Source: Pedobacter ureilyticus (GTDB lineage: Bacteria > Bacteroidota > Bacteroidia > Sphingobacteriales > Sphingobacteriaceae). Taken from it: a stretch of 64,000 nucleotides of DNA. The stretch lies in assembly GCF_005925345.1 (NCBI RefSeq), contig NZ_SSHJ01000008.1:1-64000 (forward strand). The letters run 5' to 3'. Below the pieces are notes generated by a model, which was given only the letters and a program-made list of their open reading frames with translations, made no database searches and had not been told where the DNA came from. Position 1 is the stretch's first letter. The number at the start of each line of letters is the position of its first letter. This document shows positions 1 through 9,478 of this stretch, piece after piece. The position numbers and the translations under genes are program-made.

Positions 1-180
1 ATAGTGCAGCCCCGACCCTTACTTAACGTCCTTAATACGCATCTTAGTTTTCAACACTGCCAGAACCCAATTTCAAACAATCATAAAAAGGATAATGATA
101 CAATATTTAACCAAAGGTGAGTTATGGGCGTTTGTATTTGTTTATCAGCAGCTTATGCTTTTAGTTATGTTAGAAATGGT

Positions 181-296
181 CGTCATTTCGAGCGTAGCCG
201 CGAACTGAAAGAAAGCAGAGCTAAATATTTGGGTCATTGGTTAGAAATTATCCCTCTAAAGATTTCTCCACTCGCTTCGCTGCGGTCGAAATGACG
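181..296. repeat. Palindromic dispersed repeat (REP/MITE-like)
   Basis: The ends form a perfect 11-base inverted repeat, cgtcatttcga at 181-191 and tcgaaatgacg at 286-296. Just inside are further partly complementary GC-rich blocks (agcgtagccgcg and cgcttcgctgcgg). A related half-unit with ttcgcaatgacg follows at about 328-352. A second, more degenerate copy of the same type lies at 60401-60517. It carries no coding potential. Such intergenic palindromes are common in Sphingobacteriaceae genomes; membership of a named family is not claimed. Bases 1-180 show no gene or clear signal. Confidence 0.6.
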
Positions 297-360
297 AATC
301 AAGATCCAAAACTCGCGTTACTTTAGGATTGCTTCGTGCTTCGCAATGACGATCGAAATA

Positions 361-394
361 AAAAAAGAGCAAACCTTATCGATTTGCTCTTTTT
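361..394 (-). terminator. Rho-independent terminator of gldKLMN operon
   Basis: An 11-bp stem (aaaagagcaaa at 363-373 paired with tttgctctttt at 383-393) has a 9-base loop. Read on the minus strand it ends in a run of six U (361-366). It lies about 50 bases downstream of the gldN stop, so it should end the gldK-gldL-gldM-gldN transcript. The flanking T-run on the plus strand could make it bidirectional. Confidence 0.85.
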
Positions 395-441
395 ATAAGT
401 TTATGCTAACCCTTTCCGTCGGGGAGGGAGGGGTGGGGCTT

Positions 442-1338
442 CTAATATTCCCAAAGAGCCTGTTCCATATCGGCCATTTTCTTTTTGATGCGTTCGCTTT
501 CTAACAAGCGTTCTCTCGGATCGCTGATTAAATCCTTCACTTTATAATCTCCTGCGTTGGTTTCTTTTACAATGTGGCTAGAGAACAAACGATGGATAAA
601 GAAATCGTCCATACTTAAAGGAGAAGAATCATTTAATGAATTGAAAAGTCTTTTGGTAGCCAAGATATCTCTTGCTTCCTCGTAAGCAATCCAAAATACA
701 GGTTGCCATTCTTTAGTCTGATCGTTTAACTTTAATGGTGCAATTGCAACGATACGAGGTTCAAACACACCTCTCTTTCCATCTAATACCCAATCCTCTT
801 TAATTCTATACTTTTTAAACAACTCTGGATTAAATTCGCCGGGAACTTGAGTAACTGTTCCTGTTTTGTTGTTGGTAACATTTACTACTCCATTTGCCAA
901 TCTCAATGCATCCGCAGTATCTAAAGGAAAATCAAACCCATCTACATCATCTAAAGTTTTCGGATTTTTTGGATTGTAAGCCGTAAGCTCTTCGTTTCTA
1001 ACGTGGGTAATCAACACCTCAATTAACCTCGATTTTGGATAATTAAGTACGCCGTTAATGGTGTCACGTAAATCGATATCTCTCCAAACCCGCTTGGTAT
1101 AAATTACGTCTTCATCTTTAATCACCGGTAAAAAAGCCTTCTCAGAAGCAGTGTCCCTTAGCTCTTTTTCCATGGCATAGCCATCTTTTGGCTTAACCTT
1201 TGGCGTTTTCCTTACCGTTTTTTCAGGCTCTACTTTTTGGGTTTGCGAACCATTTGTTGAGTTATTGCCTGTATTTTGTGCCCATGCACCAGCAGTAACT
1301 ACTACCATAAAAGCCAACGATAACGTAATCTTTTTCAT
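442..1338 (-). CDS. gldN: GldN, type IX secretion system component
   Basis: A 298-residue protein with an N-terminal signal peptide ending near AWAQ (about residue 21). The length and the order after gldK, gldL and gldM match GldN, the periplasmic protein that forms the ring-shaped complex with GldK under the outer membrane in the T9SS of Bacteroidota. The mature N-terminus is a low-complexity Asn/Thr/Gln and Lys/Pro linker (about residues 22-52), followed by the conserved region containing the motif DGYAMEKELRD. It starts with ATG and lies 4 bases after the gldM stop, so it is the last gene of the operon before the terminator at 361-394. Assignment to the GldN family is from sequence and synteny. 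Confidence 0.95.
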   Translation of the reverse strand: MKKITLSLAFMVVVTAGAWAQNTGNNSTNGSQTQKVEPEKTVRKTPKVKPKDGYAMEKELRDTASEKAFLPVIKDEDVIYTKRVWRDIDLRDTINGVLNYPKSRLIEVLITHVRNEELTAYNPKNPKTLDDVDGFDFPLDTADALRLANGVVNVTNNKTGTVTQVPGEFNPELFKKYRIKEDWVLDGKRGVFEPRIVAIAPLKLNDQTKEWQPVFWIAYEEARDILATKRLFNSLNDSSPLSMDDFFIHRLFSSHIVKETNAGDYKVKDLISDPRERLLESERIKKKMADMEQALWEY

Positions 1339-1342
1339 CTTC

Positions 1343-2869
1343 TTATTTTACTTTAAATACCAATTGAGGCAGCACTTTTTGCCTTCCGTCTGGACCTTGC
1401 GACACAATATCGCTAAAGATCACCGTAGTACCTGGCGAAACTGCATTGATTGCATTTCGAACCGCACCAGTAAAATTACCGCCTTGGCCAGAAATAGTAA
1501 TAGCGTCAGAACGGGGTTTAATTACTGTAAGTTCAAAACGCAAGATCTTAAACTTCACATCAAAAGGGAAATCATCTAAATCTGCTTCAATTTCACTTTC
1601 GCTTTTCAACTGTACCGAAGCAATATCGCCACCACCGTAACCACCAACTTTTGCTATTGGTGCCGGAATAGCTTTAACCCTAAACTTAGGTGCGCCTAGG
1701 TTTACTGTTTTGCCATCGTTAGTACCGCTCACGTTTATAGATACTTCTTTACCTACTAAAGATCCTGGAACGTTAATCATATACTTACCACCACTTCCAC
1801 TTAATGAACCACCAGTAATTGTGGCATTCACATTTGGAAAACCTGGAGCGGAAATTGTAAACGGATTTGGAATACCCGCATATATTACATTCAACTTATC
1901 TGAAGAAACTGTTGCCGATGGCGCAGCTACCTGATAAGTCATAGGAGGGGTGTCGTATGAGTCAAATTTTCCGGTTTTATTATTCTTAACCCTAATGGTA
2001 CCTTTCCAAGTAAATGTACCTACACTTCCTGTGCCGCCTGTATAAACACCTTTACCATTCACGGTGGGCACTTTAGAGCCATTTACACTCACATCTGGAC
2101 TAGATTTGGTATCACTTGCTGTAAGATAAATCTCTGCTTTGTATGGCTGGCCTTGTATTACGTAAGAAGAGGGAGCTACCGCTACCGCCTCGAAATGATC
2201 TAAGGTTACAATCGGCTTATCAGATAAAATTTTATTGATGATATCAGCTTCCATGTTTTTAGCATCATTCTGGATCATCGTTAAGATAGTTCTAAAAGCT
2301 GCCAAAGGAACGCCTTCACCAAAATTGTTTCCAGTCCATGTTTTAGGCTCGCCTGCTTTAGGTTTTGCAGGATCTAGGGCTTGCAACATAAAAGTAGGTT
2401 TGCCTTCATCAGTCTGTAATAAAGAAGCTAATTTTTTACCAGTTTCATTTATCTTAGCTTGTAATTTGATGCCCTCCTTTTTCTCTGTATCGCTTCCCAT
2501 GATATTTTGACCAATATCTAGGTTGTTTTTTTGCTCCAGATCGCCGTTTTCATCAAAACCATCGGCAGCTATTTTTTTCTGAAGATCATCTATATACTTA
2601 ATTAAATCCTCACCAATTTTCTGTGCTTCCTTAGCTCGGTTTAACTTAAGTAAATTATCTTCACTTTCTTTTGCCTTTGTATTTTCGTAATTTTTTAATA
2701 ATTGTGTAATGTTGTTACCAACGTTTTCTTTAGAGGTGTTTAAACTGTCGTTAATATTTTTAAACGCTTTTAACACCAAATCTGAAACGTTAAGGGCAAG
2801 CATAGCTAATAGTACCAAATACATGATACCAATCATCTTCTGCCTAGCCGTTTCCTTACCTCCTGCCAT
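1343..2869 (-). CDS. gldM: GldM, T9SS inner-membrane/periplasmic rotor
   Basis: A 508-residue protein. One N-terminal transmembrane helix (about residues 15-36, following MAGGKETARQKMIGIMYLVL) anchors it in the inner membrane. The remaining roughly 470 residues form a long periplasmic region with an early helical part (about 40-220) and later beta-rich domains containing Gly/Ser/Val repeats. In the family, the GldM dimer sits in the GldL pentamer and transmits proton-motive force to the GldK/N ring. It lies 36 bases after gldL and 4 bases before gldN. The size agrees with other GldM/PorM proteins and no key region appears to be missing. Confidence 0.96.
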   Translation of the reverse strand: MAGGKETARQKMIGIMYLVLLAMLALNVSDLVLKAFKNINDSLNTSKENVGNNITQLLKNYENTKAKESEDNLLKLNRAKEAQKIGEDLIKYIDDLQKKIAADGFDENGDLEQKNNLDIGQNIMGSDTEKKEGIKLQAKINETGKKLASLLQTDEGKPTFMLQALDPAKPKAGEPKTWTGNNFGEGVPLAAFRTILTMIQNDAKNMEADIINKILSDKPIVTLDHFEAVAVAPSSYVIQGQPYKAEIYLTASDTKSSPDVSVNGSKVPTVNGKGVYTGGTGSVGTFTWKGTIRVKNNKTGKFDSYDTPPMTYQVAAPSATVSSDKLNVIYAGIPNPFTISAPGFPNVNATITGGSLSGSGGKYMINVPGSLVGKEVSINVSGTNDGKTVNLGAPKFRVKAIPAPIAKVGGYGGGDIASVQLKSESEIEADLDDFPFDVKFKILRFELTVIKPRSDAITISGQGGNFTGAVRNAINAVSPGTTVIFSDIVSQGPDGRQKVLPQLVFKVK

Positions 2870-2905
2870 ATTATATCAATATTTAATAGTTAATAATATG
2901 ACTAA

Positions 2906-3709
2906 TTAAGCACGTGGTTGGTTCATAGCCGTTAACATGTTGCCATAAATAGCATTTAACGACGATAGATTTTTAGCTAGTTTACCAACTTCTTCTTTAA
3001 ACTGCTTCGAGTCTTCCATAGAATCATTGAAGTTACCCATGGTTAAGGCCAAGTTCTGGTAAAATTTGTTCATTGATTTTAAATGAGCGCTAGAATCTTG
3101 CAATTCTAATTCATATACTGCATTTAGCGCAGATAGGTTTTTAGCTAGGTTATTTACTTGTTCATGATAAGCTTTTGAATCAGCATTACTAGCACCTAAC
3201 TCTGCGAGTTGTTCGGTTGCTTTATCAAAAGCGGTGTTCATATTACCAAGGCTGTCAGAAGCACCTTTAACCTTAGCAGTAAATTCAGTAGTAGCTAAAG
3301 AAGCATCGGCTACGTTAGCAATGCCCGCAACTTTATCTGAAAAGGTACGTAAGCCATTACCTAGGCTTTCGATTAATTCTGGACCAATTTTTTCGTTTAC
3401 TAATTTATCTAAAGCGCCAGTAGCACCAACCCCAACTGCAGCTTGTGGAATGGCATCTTGAGGCGTTGGCTTACCATCTTTACGCAATTGCGGATAAACC
3501 TTATCCCACTCTACATCTGGATGCGGAGGAAAAAGCCCCCCAATTAAGAACAAAAAGGCTTCTACACCCAACCCAACGCCGATCATAATACTTCCCCAAA
3601 TTCCTCCTAAGTGAAGAATTTTAAATAATGCACCTACAATTACGATTGCAGCACCAACAGAAGTTGCAAGGTGTAATTTTGCCTCATTAGTAGCATATTT
3701 TCCAGCCAT
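2906..3709 (-). CDS. gldL: GldL, T9SS proton-driven motor stator
   Basis: A 267-residue inner-membrane protein. Two transmembrane helices are visible at about 13-33 and 36-58. A glutamate at residue 50 within helix 2 (GVGLGVEAFLF) matches the conserved membrane glutamate known to matter for motor function in GldL/PorL. The cytoplasmic C-terminal half is Ala/Leu/Asn/Lys-rich, helical, and contains two similar repeats around the motif LAKNLSALNA / LAKNLSSLNA (about residues 188-200 and 243-256). It lies between gldK and gldM in the conserved order. The start is ATG. Confidence 0.96.
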   Translation of the reverse strand: MAGKYATNEAKLHLATSVGAAIVIVGALFKILHLGGIWGSIMIGVGLGVEAFLFLIGGLFPPHPDVEWDKVYPQLRKDGKPTPQDAIPQAAVGVGATGALDKLVNEKIGPELIESLGNGLRTFSDKVAGIANVADASLATTEFTAKVKGASDSLGNMNTAFDKATEQLAELGASNADSKAYHEQVNNLAKNLSALNAVYELELQDSSAHLKSMNKFYQNLALTMGNFNDSMEDSKQFKEEVGKLAKNLSSLNAIYGNMLTAMNQPRA

Positions 3710-3767
3710 AGTTCTTAAAAATTAAATTTTAGTTTGTGGTTTTATGTTTATGTTTTATTTTTTGATA

Positions 3768-5087
3768 CTACATTAAGCTGTTTCCAGGGTAGTGAGATAC
3801 GCATCTGAAACCGATATACGATCTAGGTACATTTTGATACTCGTGTTGCGCCACTGAATTTTGAAGAAAAAATCCTACATCTTTCCATGACCCACCTTTT
3901 ACAGTCTTACGTCTACCTTTTCTAAAAATGGGATTTTTATCTTCCGGTAGTGATGTGTTATAAGAATTTAAAGTCCACTCTGCTACGTTGCCAGCCATAT
4001 TGTACAAACCATAGTCATTTGGCAAATAAGCTCTCGCTTCTACCGTGTACAAAGCACCATCATCGGCGTAGTTTCCTCTACCAACTTTAAAGTTAGCTTG
4101 CAAACAACCTTTAGCATTCATAATGTAAGGGCCACCCCACGGATACTTTGTTTGTGTTCTACCGCCACGAGCTGCATATTCAAATTCCGACTCGGTAGGC
4201 AAATCGTACTTTAATCTAGAATTAACCGGAAGTTTTCTCTGAAGAGCTACATTTTCATAGAACTGTGTACGCCAGTTGCTAAAAGCCCTAGCTTGATCCC
4301 AAGTTACGCCAACTACTGGATATTTATCATAGGAAGGGTGATTAAAATACGCTTCGACCATTGGGTCGTTGTATTCGTACGTATAATCTTTTCGCCATAC
4401 CAAGGTATCGGGGTAAACCATTACCGATGGATGCTCGTTAACTTTCCCTGGCGTTGGATTATCGGTGTAGATATCATAGTCATCGATACGTTGCCTATCT
4501 GCCAATGCTGCATTTTCTAATGCCATATCCATGTTTTTCTCTACATAAGCATAGCGCAACAACTTAATATCTATATCTTTATCGTTTTTACCGTGGGTAA
4601 AGTTAGAAAGGTTATCGTTAATGTACATTGCTTTTAATTTGGTTTGTACATCTGGTTTCTTGTTACGCCAAAGATTAGAACCGTTACCCACTTTTTTCCA
4701 ATCGATAACCTTAAACTTTGCAGGGCCAGCAGCAGCATTTCCTTTTGGTTTAATATAGTACTCTTCTATGTTACCTTTGGTAACTGCTATAGAATCTCGT
4801 ACCCAATTTACAAACTGCCTGTATTCTGCGTTGGTAATTTCTGTTTGGTCCATGTAAAAAGGACTCATAGAAACCATTTTGCTTTGCTTACCCTGATAGA
4901 ACGTAATGTCTTCATCAGTCATCCCCAAAAGGTTTCTACCGCCTGGCACGTAAACCATTCCCAACGGAATAGCTGTATTTTTGAATTTTCTGTTATAAGC
5001 GCCCACCAACTCCCCTTGACCGCCTTTTCCGCAGCTAGAGAACATTAATGAAAGTAGGGTTATTGCAAGAAAGTATAATTTCTTCAT
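3768..5087 (-). CDS. gldK: GldK, T9SS outer-membrane ring lipoprotein
   Basis: A lipoprotein of 439 residues if it starts at the ATG at 5087. An in-frame upstream start at 5141 would add 18 residues before the signal peptide, so the internal ATG is preferred. The lipobox is LMFSSC with Cys19. The body is an FGE-sulfatase/SUMF1 fold (MVYVPGG... near the start, GFRCVS at the end). It lacks the two catalytic cysteines of true formylglycine-generating enzymes: the loop after KGGSW has no Cys. This is typical of GldK/PorK, which use the fold structurally. It forms the ring with GldN. It is the first gene of the gldKLMN operon, with 58 bases before gldL. Confidence 0.95.
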   Translation of the reverse strand: MKKLYFLAITLLSLMFSSCGKGGQGELVGAYNRKFKNTAIPLGMVYVPGGRNLLGMTDEDITFYQGKQSKMVSMSPFYMDQTEITNAEYRQFVNWVRDSIAVTKGNIEEYYIKPKGNAAAGPAKFKVIDWKKVGNGSNLWRNKKPDVQTKLKAMYINDNLSNFTHGKNDKDIDIKLLRYAYVEKNMDMALENAALADRQRIDDYDIYTDNPTPGKVNEHPSVMVYPDTLVWRKDYTYEYNDPMVEAYFNHPSYDKYPVVGVTWDQARAFSNWRTQFYENVALQRKLPVNSRLKYDLPTESEFEYAARGGRTQTKYPWGGPYIMNAKGCLQANFKVGRGNYADDGALYTVEARAYLPNDYGLYNMAGNVAEWTLNSYNTSLPEDKNPIFRKGRRKTVKGGSWKDVGFFLQNSVAQHEYQNVPRSYIGFRCVSHYPGNSLM

Positions 5088-5439
5088 ATGTTGTCTAAGC
5101 AATTTTATAGCAATTTTATCAATTAACATTGAGATTAACAACTATTCGCACAAAAAAATCCACACTTTTTGTTGCAAAATATTTTATTAACATTCTGTTT
5201 ATCTTAAAACTATAGGTTTTAAAAGTATAAATGTAAGACATCCAACCATACAATTAATTTCAAAAACCTACTCTAATGGCATTAAAACAGGATTATCTCC
5301 CTGTTTACCATGCAATCGGTACAGATAAACGCTAATAATATTGCTTTATTACGCCTTTAGCAAAAACATCAATTATTTTTTGGCAATTTACAGCATAACA
5401 AGTTGCACATCAATACCTAAAAATAGGTATTTGCCAAAA
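5088..5439. other. Intergenic region upstream of gldK
   Basis: 352 AT-rich bases between gldK and hemD. It should hold the gldKLMN promoter on the minus strand. I could not find a convincing pair of Bacteroidota -33 (TTG) and -7 (TAnnTTTG) elements. The single -7-like match (TAATTTTG, minus strand, 5442-5435) overlaps the hemD stop and has no matching upstream box. No hairpin or small gene is evident. Confidence 0.4.
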
Positions 5440-6210
5440 TTACTTATTAGATTTTTTGATGTAATTTTCTAAAGCCATGATCATAGAAGGAGCCTCTGGA
5501 TTTGGAGCCGCAATATCCACAATCAAACCATTATCGGCTACCGCTTTCTGTGTATTTAAGCCAAAAGTAGCGATCCGTGTATTGTTCTGTAGAAAATTGG
5601 GGAAATTTATATACAACGACTGAATACTAGAAGGACTAAAGAAAGCGAGCACATCATAGAACACATCAGCTAGATCCGAAAGATCACTTACCACAGTTCT
5701 AAACAACACAGCCGGAGTAACATCATAGCCGTTTTTCTGCAAAAAGTTCATGGTATCTTCTGTAGCCACATCAGAACAAGGGTACAAGAATTTTTCGGTA
5801 GCGTGCTTTTTTAAAACTTCGGCCAAATCAGAAGCCGTTGCTTTTCCAAAGAAAATTTTACGCTTTCTATATTGGATGTATTTCTGTAAGTACAGTGCAG
5901 TAGACTCGGAAATACAAAAATATTTTAAGTTTACAGAAACCTCAAACCTCATTTCTTCACATATCCTAAAAAAATGGTCTACCGCATTTCTGCTAGTAAA
6001 AACCACAGCGGTAAAATCAACTAGGTTAATTTTTTCTTTTCTAAAATCTTTAGCAGGAACACCTTCTACGTGAATAAAAGAGCGAAAATCTATTCGAAGA
6101 TTATACTTCTTTGCTAAATCAAAATATGGGGATTTTTCAGTTTCTGGCTTAGGCAAGGTTACCAATATACTTTTTACCTTGCGTAATCTTTCGTCGTTAT
6201 TTTCTTGCAT
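5440..6210 (-). CDS. hemD: Uroporphyrinogen-III synthase
   Basis: About 256 residues from the ATG at 6210; a GTG at 6225 would add five residues but is less likely. The sequence starts at strand 1 (SILVTLPKPETEKSPYFDLA) and has the two-lobe HemD pattern, with FTSRNAVDHFF at about residues 75-85 and FFSPSSIQSLY at about 190-200. These are typical substrate-cleft segments. It cyclises hydroxymethylbilane to uroporphyrinogen III in the cytoplasm (heme/siroheme pathway). HemD proteins are poorly conserved, so the call rests on these motifs and length. It starts 15 bases after the stop of the upstream DUF4271 gene, suggesting cotranscription. Confidence 0.85.
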   Translation of the reverse strand: MQENNDERLRKVKSILVTLPKPETEKSPYFDLAKKYNLRIDFRSFIHVEGVPAKDFRKEKINLVDFTAVVFTSRNAVDHFFRICEEMRFEVSVNLKYFCISESTALYLQKYIQYRKRKIFFGKATASDLAEVLKKHATEKFLYPCSDVATEDTMNFLQKNGYDVTPAVLFRTVVSDLSDLADVFYDVLAFFSPSSIQSLYINFPNFLQNNTRIATFGLNTQKAVADNGLIVDIAAPNPEAPSMIMALENYIKKSNK

Positions 6211-6225
6211 TTTTCTAGTTAGCAC

Positions 6226-7188
6226 TTATAAACCTATTGCCTTGATTAATATCAATATAGGACAAATTTCAAGGGTGCAAAAATACAAAAATAAATACAA
6301 TTTAGGAAATCTATACTGCGATAAAACATTTACAGCCGCCCTTATAAACTGAAACACAAAGATAAGCACCAAGGCAAAAACCCCTAAATAAACATATCCA
6401 GCACCATATTTTTTGGCAGAAAGGGCAAAAGCGATGATGATGGGAACAAACAATAAAGAAGTATTAAAATAACTTAAATATAATATGGATATGTACTGAT
6501 GAAGTGCTTTTTGTACATCGAACACAAAACCGATGAAGCGCAAGCAAACTATCTTCAGTAAATACAACAGAATAACAATTACAGATATCGATATAAAGAA
6601 GGTAAAACCCCCTTGCTGCACTTGAGGTAGTTCTTTGTACTGTGCAGCTAGATAAAAAAACATCCCAATGGTAAAGCCAAATTGTATAAACAACAGCAAA
6701 AAAGACCAAGAAGTTACCAAGTTATCTTCTTTGTTGAGGTTAATTAAAGCTCTATTACTGTAAAAAGATTGTACCACTGCACTTAACTGCTTGGCAAAAG
6801 TATTTTTTAAAATAGCAAACAGCACCAGTAAAAAACCGATGATTGCCAGTACCCAAACGTCGCCTTTGGGCAGCAAATCACCATGTTGATAGTCCACTTT
6901 TTCACTAGGATGACTGGCTAGATCAATCCACTTTTTTAATGAGAATACTTCAAAACCGTATCCATTATTTAAACTATCAATCCACTTTGCGTTAGTTAGC
7001 GAATCTCTAATTTTTAAAACATTTGGTGTTAAAGTATCTATGGCTATGGCATGCGCACTATCTACCAGCGGGCTGTCTGCTTGCAAAGCAGTGTTTCGTA
7101 AAGTATCTGGTACTACCCTAACTTGGGCATAGCTAGCAAATGGCATCAGCCATGCAAAAACAAGAAACAATAGGTTTTTCTTAGCCAT
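6226..7188 (-). CDS. DUF4271-type multi-pass membrane protein
   Basis: A 320-residue protein. An N-terminal hydrophobic segment ends near YAQ (about residue 22) and resembles a signal peptide. A periplasmic stretch of about 80 residues follows, then about six transmembrane helices between residues 105 and 320. This architecture and its position directly before hemD match the DUF4271 family of Bacteroidota. The function is unknown. The gene is 1 base from the stop of the upstream Omp85-like gene and almost touches hemD, so the three genes probably form one operon. No catalytic motif is recognised. Confidence 0.75.
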   Translation of the reverse strand: MAKKNLLFLVFAWLMPFASYAQVRVVPDTLRNTALQADSPLVDSAHAIAIDTLTPNVLKIRDSLTNAKWIDSLNNGYGFEVFSLKKWIDLASHPSEKVDYQHGDLLPKGDVWVLAIIGFLLVLFAILKNTFAKQLSAVVQSFYSNRALINLNKEDNLVTSWSFLLLFIQFGFTIGMFFYLAAQYKELPQVQQGGFTFFISISVIVILLYLLKIVCLRFIGFVFDVQKALHQYISILYLSYFNTSLLFVPIIIAFALSAKKYGAGYVYLGVFALVLIFVFQFIRAAVNVLSQYRFPKLYLFLYFCTLEICPILILIKAIGL

Positions 7189-7189
7189 C

Positions 7190-8920
7190 TTAAAATAGTG
7201 CGGTAATACCGAAATGTATTTTACCTTGCCGCAAATTTAATGGATTATTTTTTTGTTTACCTAAAGCATAACTCACAGAAAGAATTCCAAGGTCTGTTTC
7301 TAAATTTGCTCCCGCTCCAAAACCCAACGGAAAATCTGAGTAATTTAATTTGTCTGTTTTATATTGCAGGTATGCTTGATTGTAGAAGGCAAACAAAAAA
7401 GAATTTTGTTCTAGCAGGTATCTAACTTCGGCATTGCCAAGTGTATAACTTGTAGCTAATATAGAAAGTTCGTTGAAGCCTCGTAAGCTTCTTTGTCCGC
7501 CTAACCGGAACACTTCATTCTCTAAGAGGTATTTACCCCCAATAAACGCAGTTTGATTTGCTAATGCAAAAACCAATTGCTTAGCCAAAGGCAGATAATA
7601 ATTAATTTGGCTAAACCATCTGTAAGAAGTGCTATTTAGTGGAATATCCTGATAAAGCAGTTCTGGAATAGCGGTATTGCGTTTGATTTTTTTACTTCCT
7701 ACGGCCGCATCAAACGCAATACTGTAGCCTTTTTGTGGGTTAAATCTGTAATCCAGGTTTTCGATACTTAACCCGAGACCATAAAAAGTGGTGCTGGCAT
7801 CTAAAATAGATGGTAAAACGGTTGCGTTTTGGTAAGCCTCTACCGCAGATAAGCTTGTTGATCTATTTTCTATAAAAAACTGAAAATTGTTGTTCCCTTT
7901 TAGCAAATAGTTGAACCCAAGTTTAGTATCTACATTTAAAAAGGAAGAATCTTGCTTGTAAAGGTACAAGCTTGGACTTAGCCCAAAGTCTGTATTAAGC
8001 ATGTGCGGAAAAATGGCTTTAATATCCAATAGTTGGCTTTTTTGCGCAAGCCCTTGGTAGTTAAAATTTAGCTGCTCGCCTCTTTTAAAAGCATTTTGCA
8101 AATGGAGTTTTAAGTTGCCAACTAGCTGCGTTTTGCTGGTACTTCCATTTTGCTGTAGGCCAACAATACCGTCGAATTGGTTTGCATTTTTTTTGTTTAC
8201 GAAAACTCTAACGCTTGCTCTCTCGTTCGAAAAGCTTACCTCGGTTGGCTTCACAACTTCTAAAAAAGGGAGTTCCCGCAATCTGTTTTCTATTTGTACT
8301 ACCGATTTTTCGGCATAAAGCATTCCGTTTTTGGCATTAAGATAAGACTGTAAATATTTCTGCGAAATTTGTGCGTTACCAACAATTTGTAAAGTATCAA
8401 ACAACACCTTTTGGTTAGGCTTAGCATTAATACTTGCCATTACAGCACTATTGTTGATATTAATTTGCTGCAAGCTAATACTTGCAAAGGGATAACCATT
8501 GTTTTCGTAATAACCAAGAAGCGATTCAAAGAGCCTATTTAGGCTGGTGATATTAAAATTTACATGTTCGTAATTTTTTTCCTTAAAACCTACACTTTGC
8601 CTAATGGCCGATGGTAAATTCCCACTATTGAGCCCCACCCATTGGTAGAGCTGGTTTGGCTCAATTACCACCGCTACTTCTTTTCCTTTAAATGTTAAAG
8701 CTGTGATTTCTGCTAGCAAATAACCTCTGAATTGTAATTGCGAAAGTACTTTATCGGCTTCTTTGTAAACGGTTAAACTATCCTTAATTTCTTTTGGAAC
8801 CGTAATTGCTTTTGCCAACGACTTGGCATGATCAGGAAAAGAAATATTTAGCTTATAGCCCTGTTGGCCAAAAACACCCAAACTTAAGCAACAGAATAAA
8901 AGCCAAATTGCAAACCTCAT
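7190..8920 (-). CDS. Omp85/TamA-like outer-membrane protein with POTRA domains
   Basis: 576 residues from the ATG at 8920, which directly begins a signal peptide (MRFAIWLLFCCLSLGVFGQ); a TTG at 8932 would add four residues. Residues of about 25-230 form POTRA-like repeats, for example the segment with LFDTLQIVGNAQISQKYLQS. The rest is a beta-barrel with the Omp85-type segment FRLGGQRSLRGFNE at about residue 480 and a terminal aromatic residue (ITALF). It is shorter than BamA (about 800 residues), which favours a TamA/FhaC-like protein inserting or moving proteins across the outer membrane. The partner is unknown. It is probably cotranscribed with the DUF4271 gene and hemD. Confidence 0.85.
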   Translation of the reverse strand: MRFAIWLLFCCLSLGVFGQQGYKLNISFPDHAKSLAKAITVPKEIKDSLTVYKEADKVLSQLQFRGYLLAEITALTFKGKEVAVVIEPNQLYQWVGLNSGNLPSAIRQSVGFKEKNYEHVNFNITSLNRLFESLLGYYENNGYPFASISLQQININNSAVMASINAKPNQKVLFDTLQIVGNAQISQKYLQSYLNAKNGMLYAEKSVVQIENRLRELPFLEVVKPTEVSFSNERASVRVFVNKKNANQFDGIVGLQQNGSTSKTQLVGNLKLHLQNAFKRGEQLNFNYQGLAQKSQLLDIKAIFPHMLNTDFGLSPSLYLYKQDSSFLNVDTKLGFNYLLKGNNNFQFFIENRSTSLSAVEAYQNATVLPSILDASTTFYGLGLSIENLDYRFNPQKGYSIAFDAAVGSKKIKRNTAIPELLYQDIPLNSTSYRWFSQINYYLPLAKQLVFALANQTAFIGGKYLLENEVFRLGGQRSLRGFNELSILATSYTLGNAEVRYLLEQNSFLFAFYNQAYLQYKTDKLNYSDFPLGFGAGANLETDLGILSVSYALGKQKNNPLNLRQGKIHFGITALF

Positions 8921-8965
8921 ATACTTTATCAAAAGTAATTAAAAGCGTTAGGTTTATGGCAAAGG

Positions 8966-9244
8966 CTATTTGTATTTACACAAATACGAAACCTGCTCAA
9001 CTATTTTCACTTTAAAAGACGAATTTGCCTCTATTTCGAACTTCTCTCCGGCGTTGAAAGTTTTCCATTCGGTCTGTCCAGCCAATAAAACTTGCATTTG
9101 TCCTTCTAGCACAGCCATTGTTTCGTGGGTCGAAGTTCCAAATTCGTACTCGCCTGCATCAATTACACCTACGGTAGATTTGCCATGGTTTTCATAACCT
9201 AGCGACTTTACGGCTCCGTCAAAATATTCGTTTACAGTAATCAT
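8966..9244 (-). CDS. ppnP: Pyrimidine/purine nucleoside phosphorylase
   Basis: 92 residues from the ATG at 9244. An upstream in-frame start at 9271 would give nine residues not found in the family. It matches PpnP/YaiE throughout: N-terminal ITVNEYFDGAVKSLG, then STVGVIDAGEYEFGT and the ending VEQVSYLCKYK. It is a single cupin that phosphorolyses nucleosides of several bases in nucleotide salvage in the cytoplasm. It is 45 bases upstream of the Omp85-like gene on the same strand, with no obvious functional link. The 234 bases on its upstream side (9245-9478) hold no recognisable gene. Confidence 0.9.
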   Translation of the reverse strand: MITVNEYFDGAVKSLGYENHGKSTVGVIDAGEYEFGTSTHETMAVLEGQMQVLLAGQTEWKTFNAGEKFEIEANSSFKVKIVEQVSYLCKYK

Positions 9245-9478
9245 ATTGCTAAAATAGCATATCGCTAACAATGTGCAGCTATTTTTTAAAATTAAATCGA
9301 TATTAAAAACTTGCCACTAAAGCAACGAGCATTATTGATAGAACTTTTGTTTTTCGAGAACTATTAAACTAAAGCTCAATGACACAAATTAACCTAATGT
9401 AAATCAAATAGAATGACCAACGCGACTTTAGATTACCTTGGAAGAAAAATCCCCCTATTTGCCTTTTTTTACCGCACA

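Noticed and set aside
3768..5087. GldK as a formylglycine-generating enzyme
   Set aside because: It has the same fold but no cysteines in the active-site loop, and it lies in the gldKLMN operon. The true FGE is at 9479-10606.
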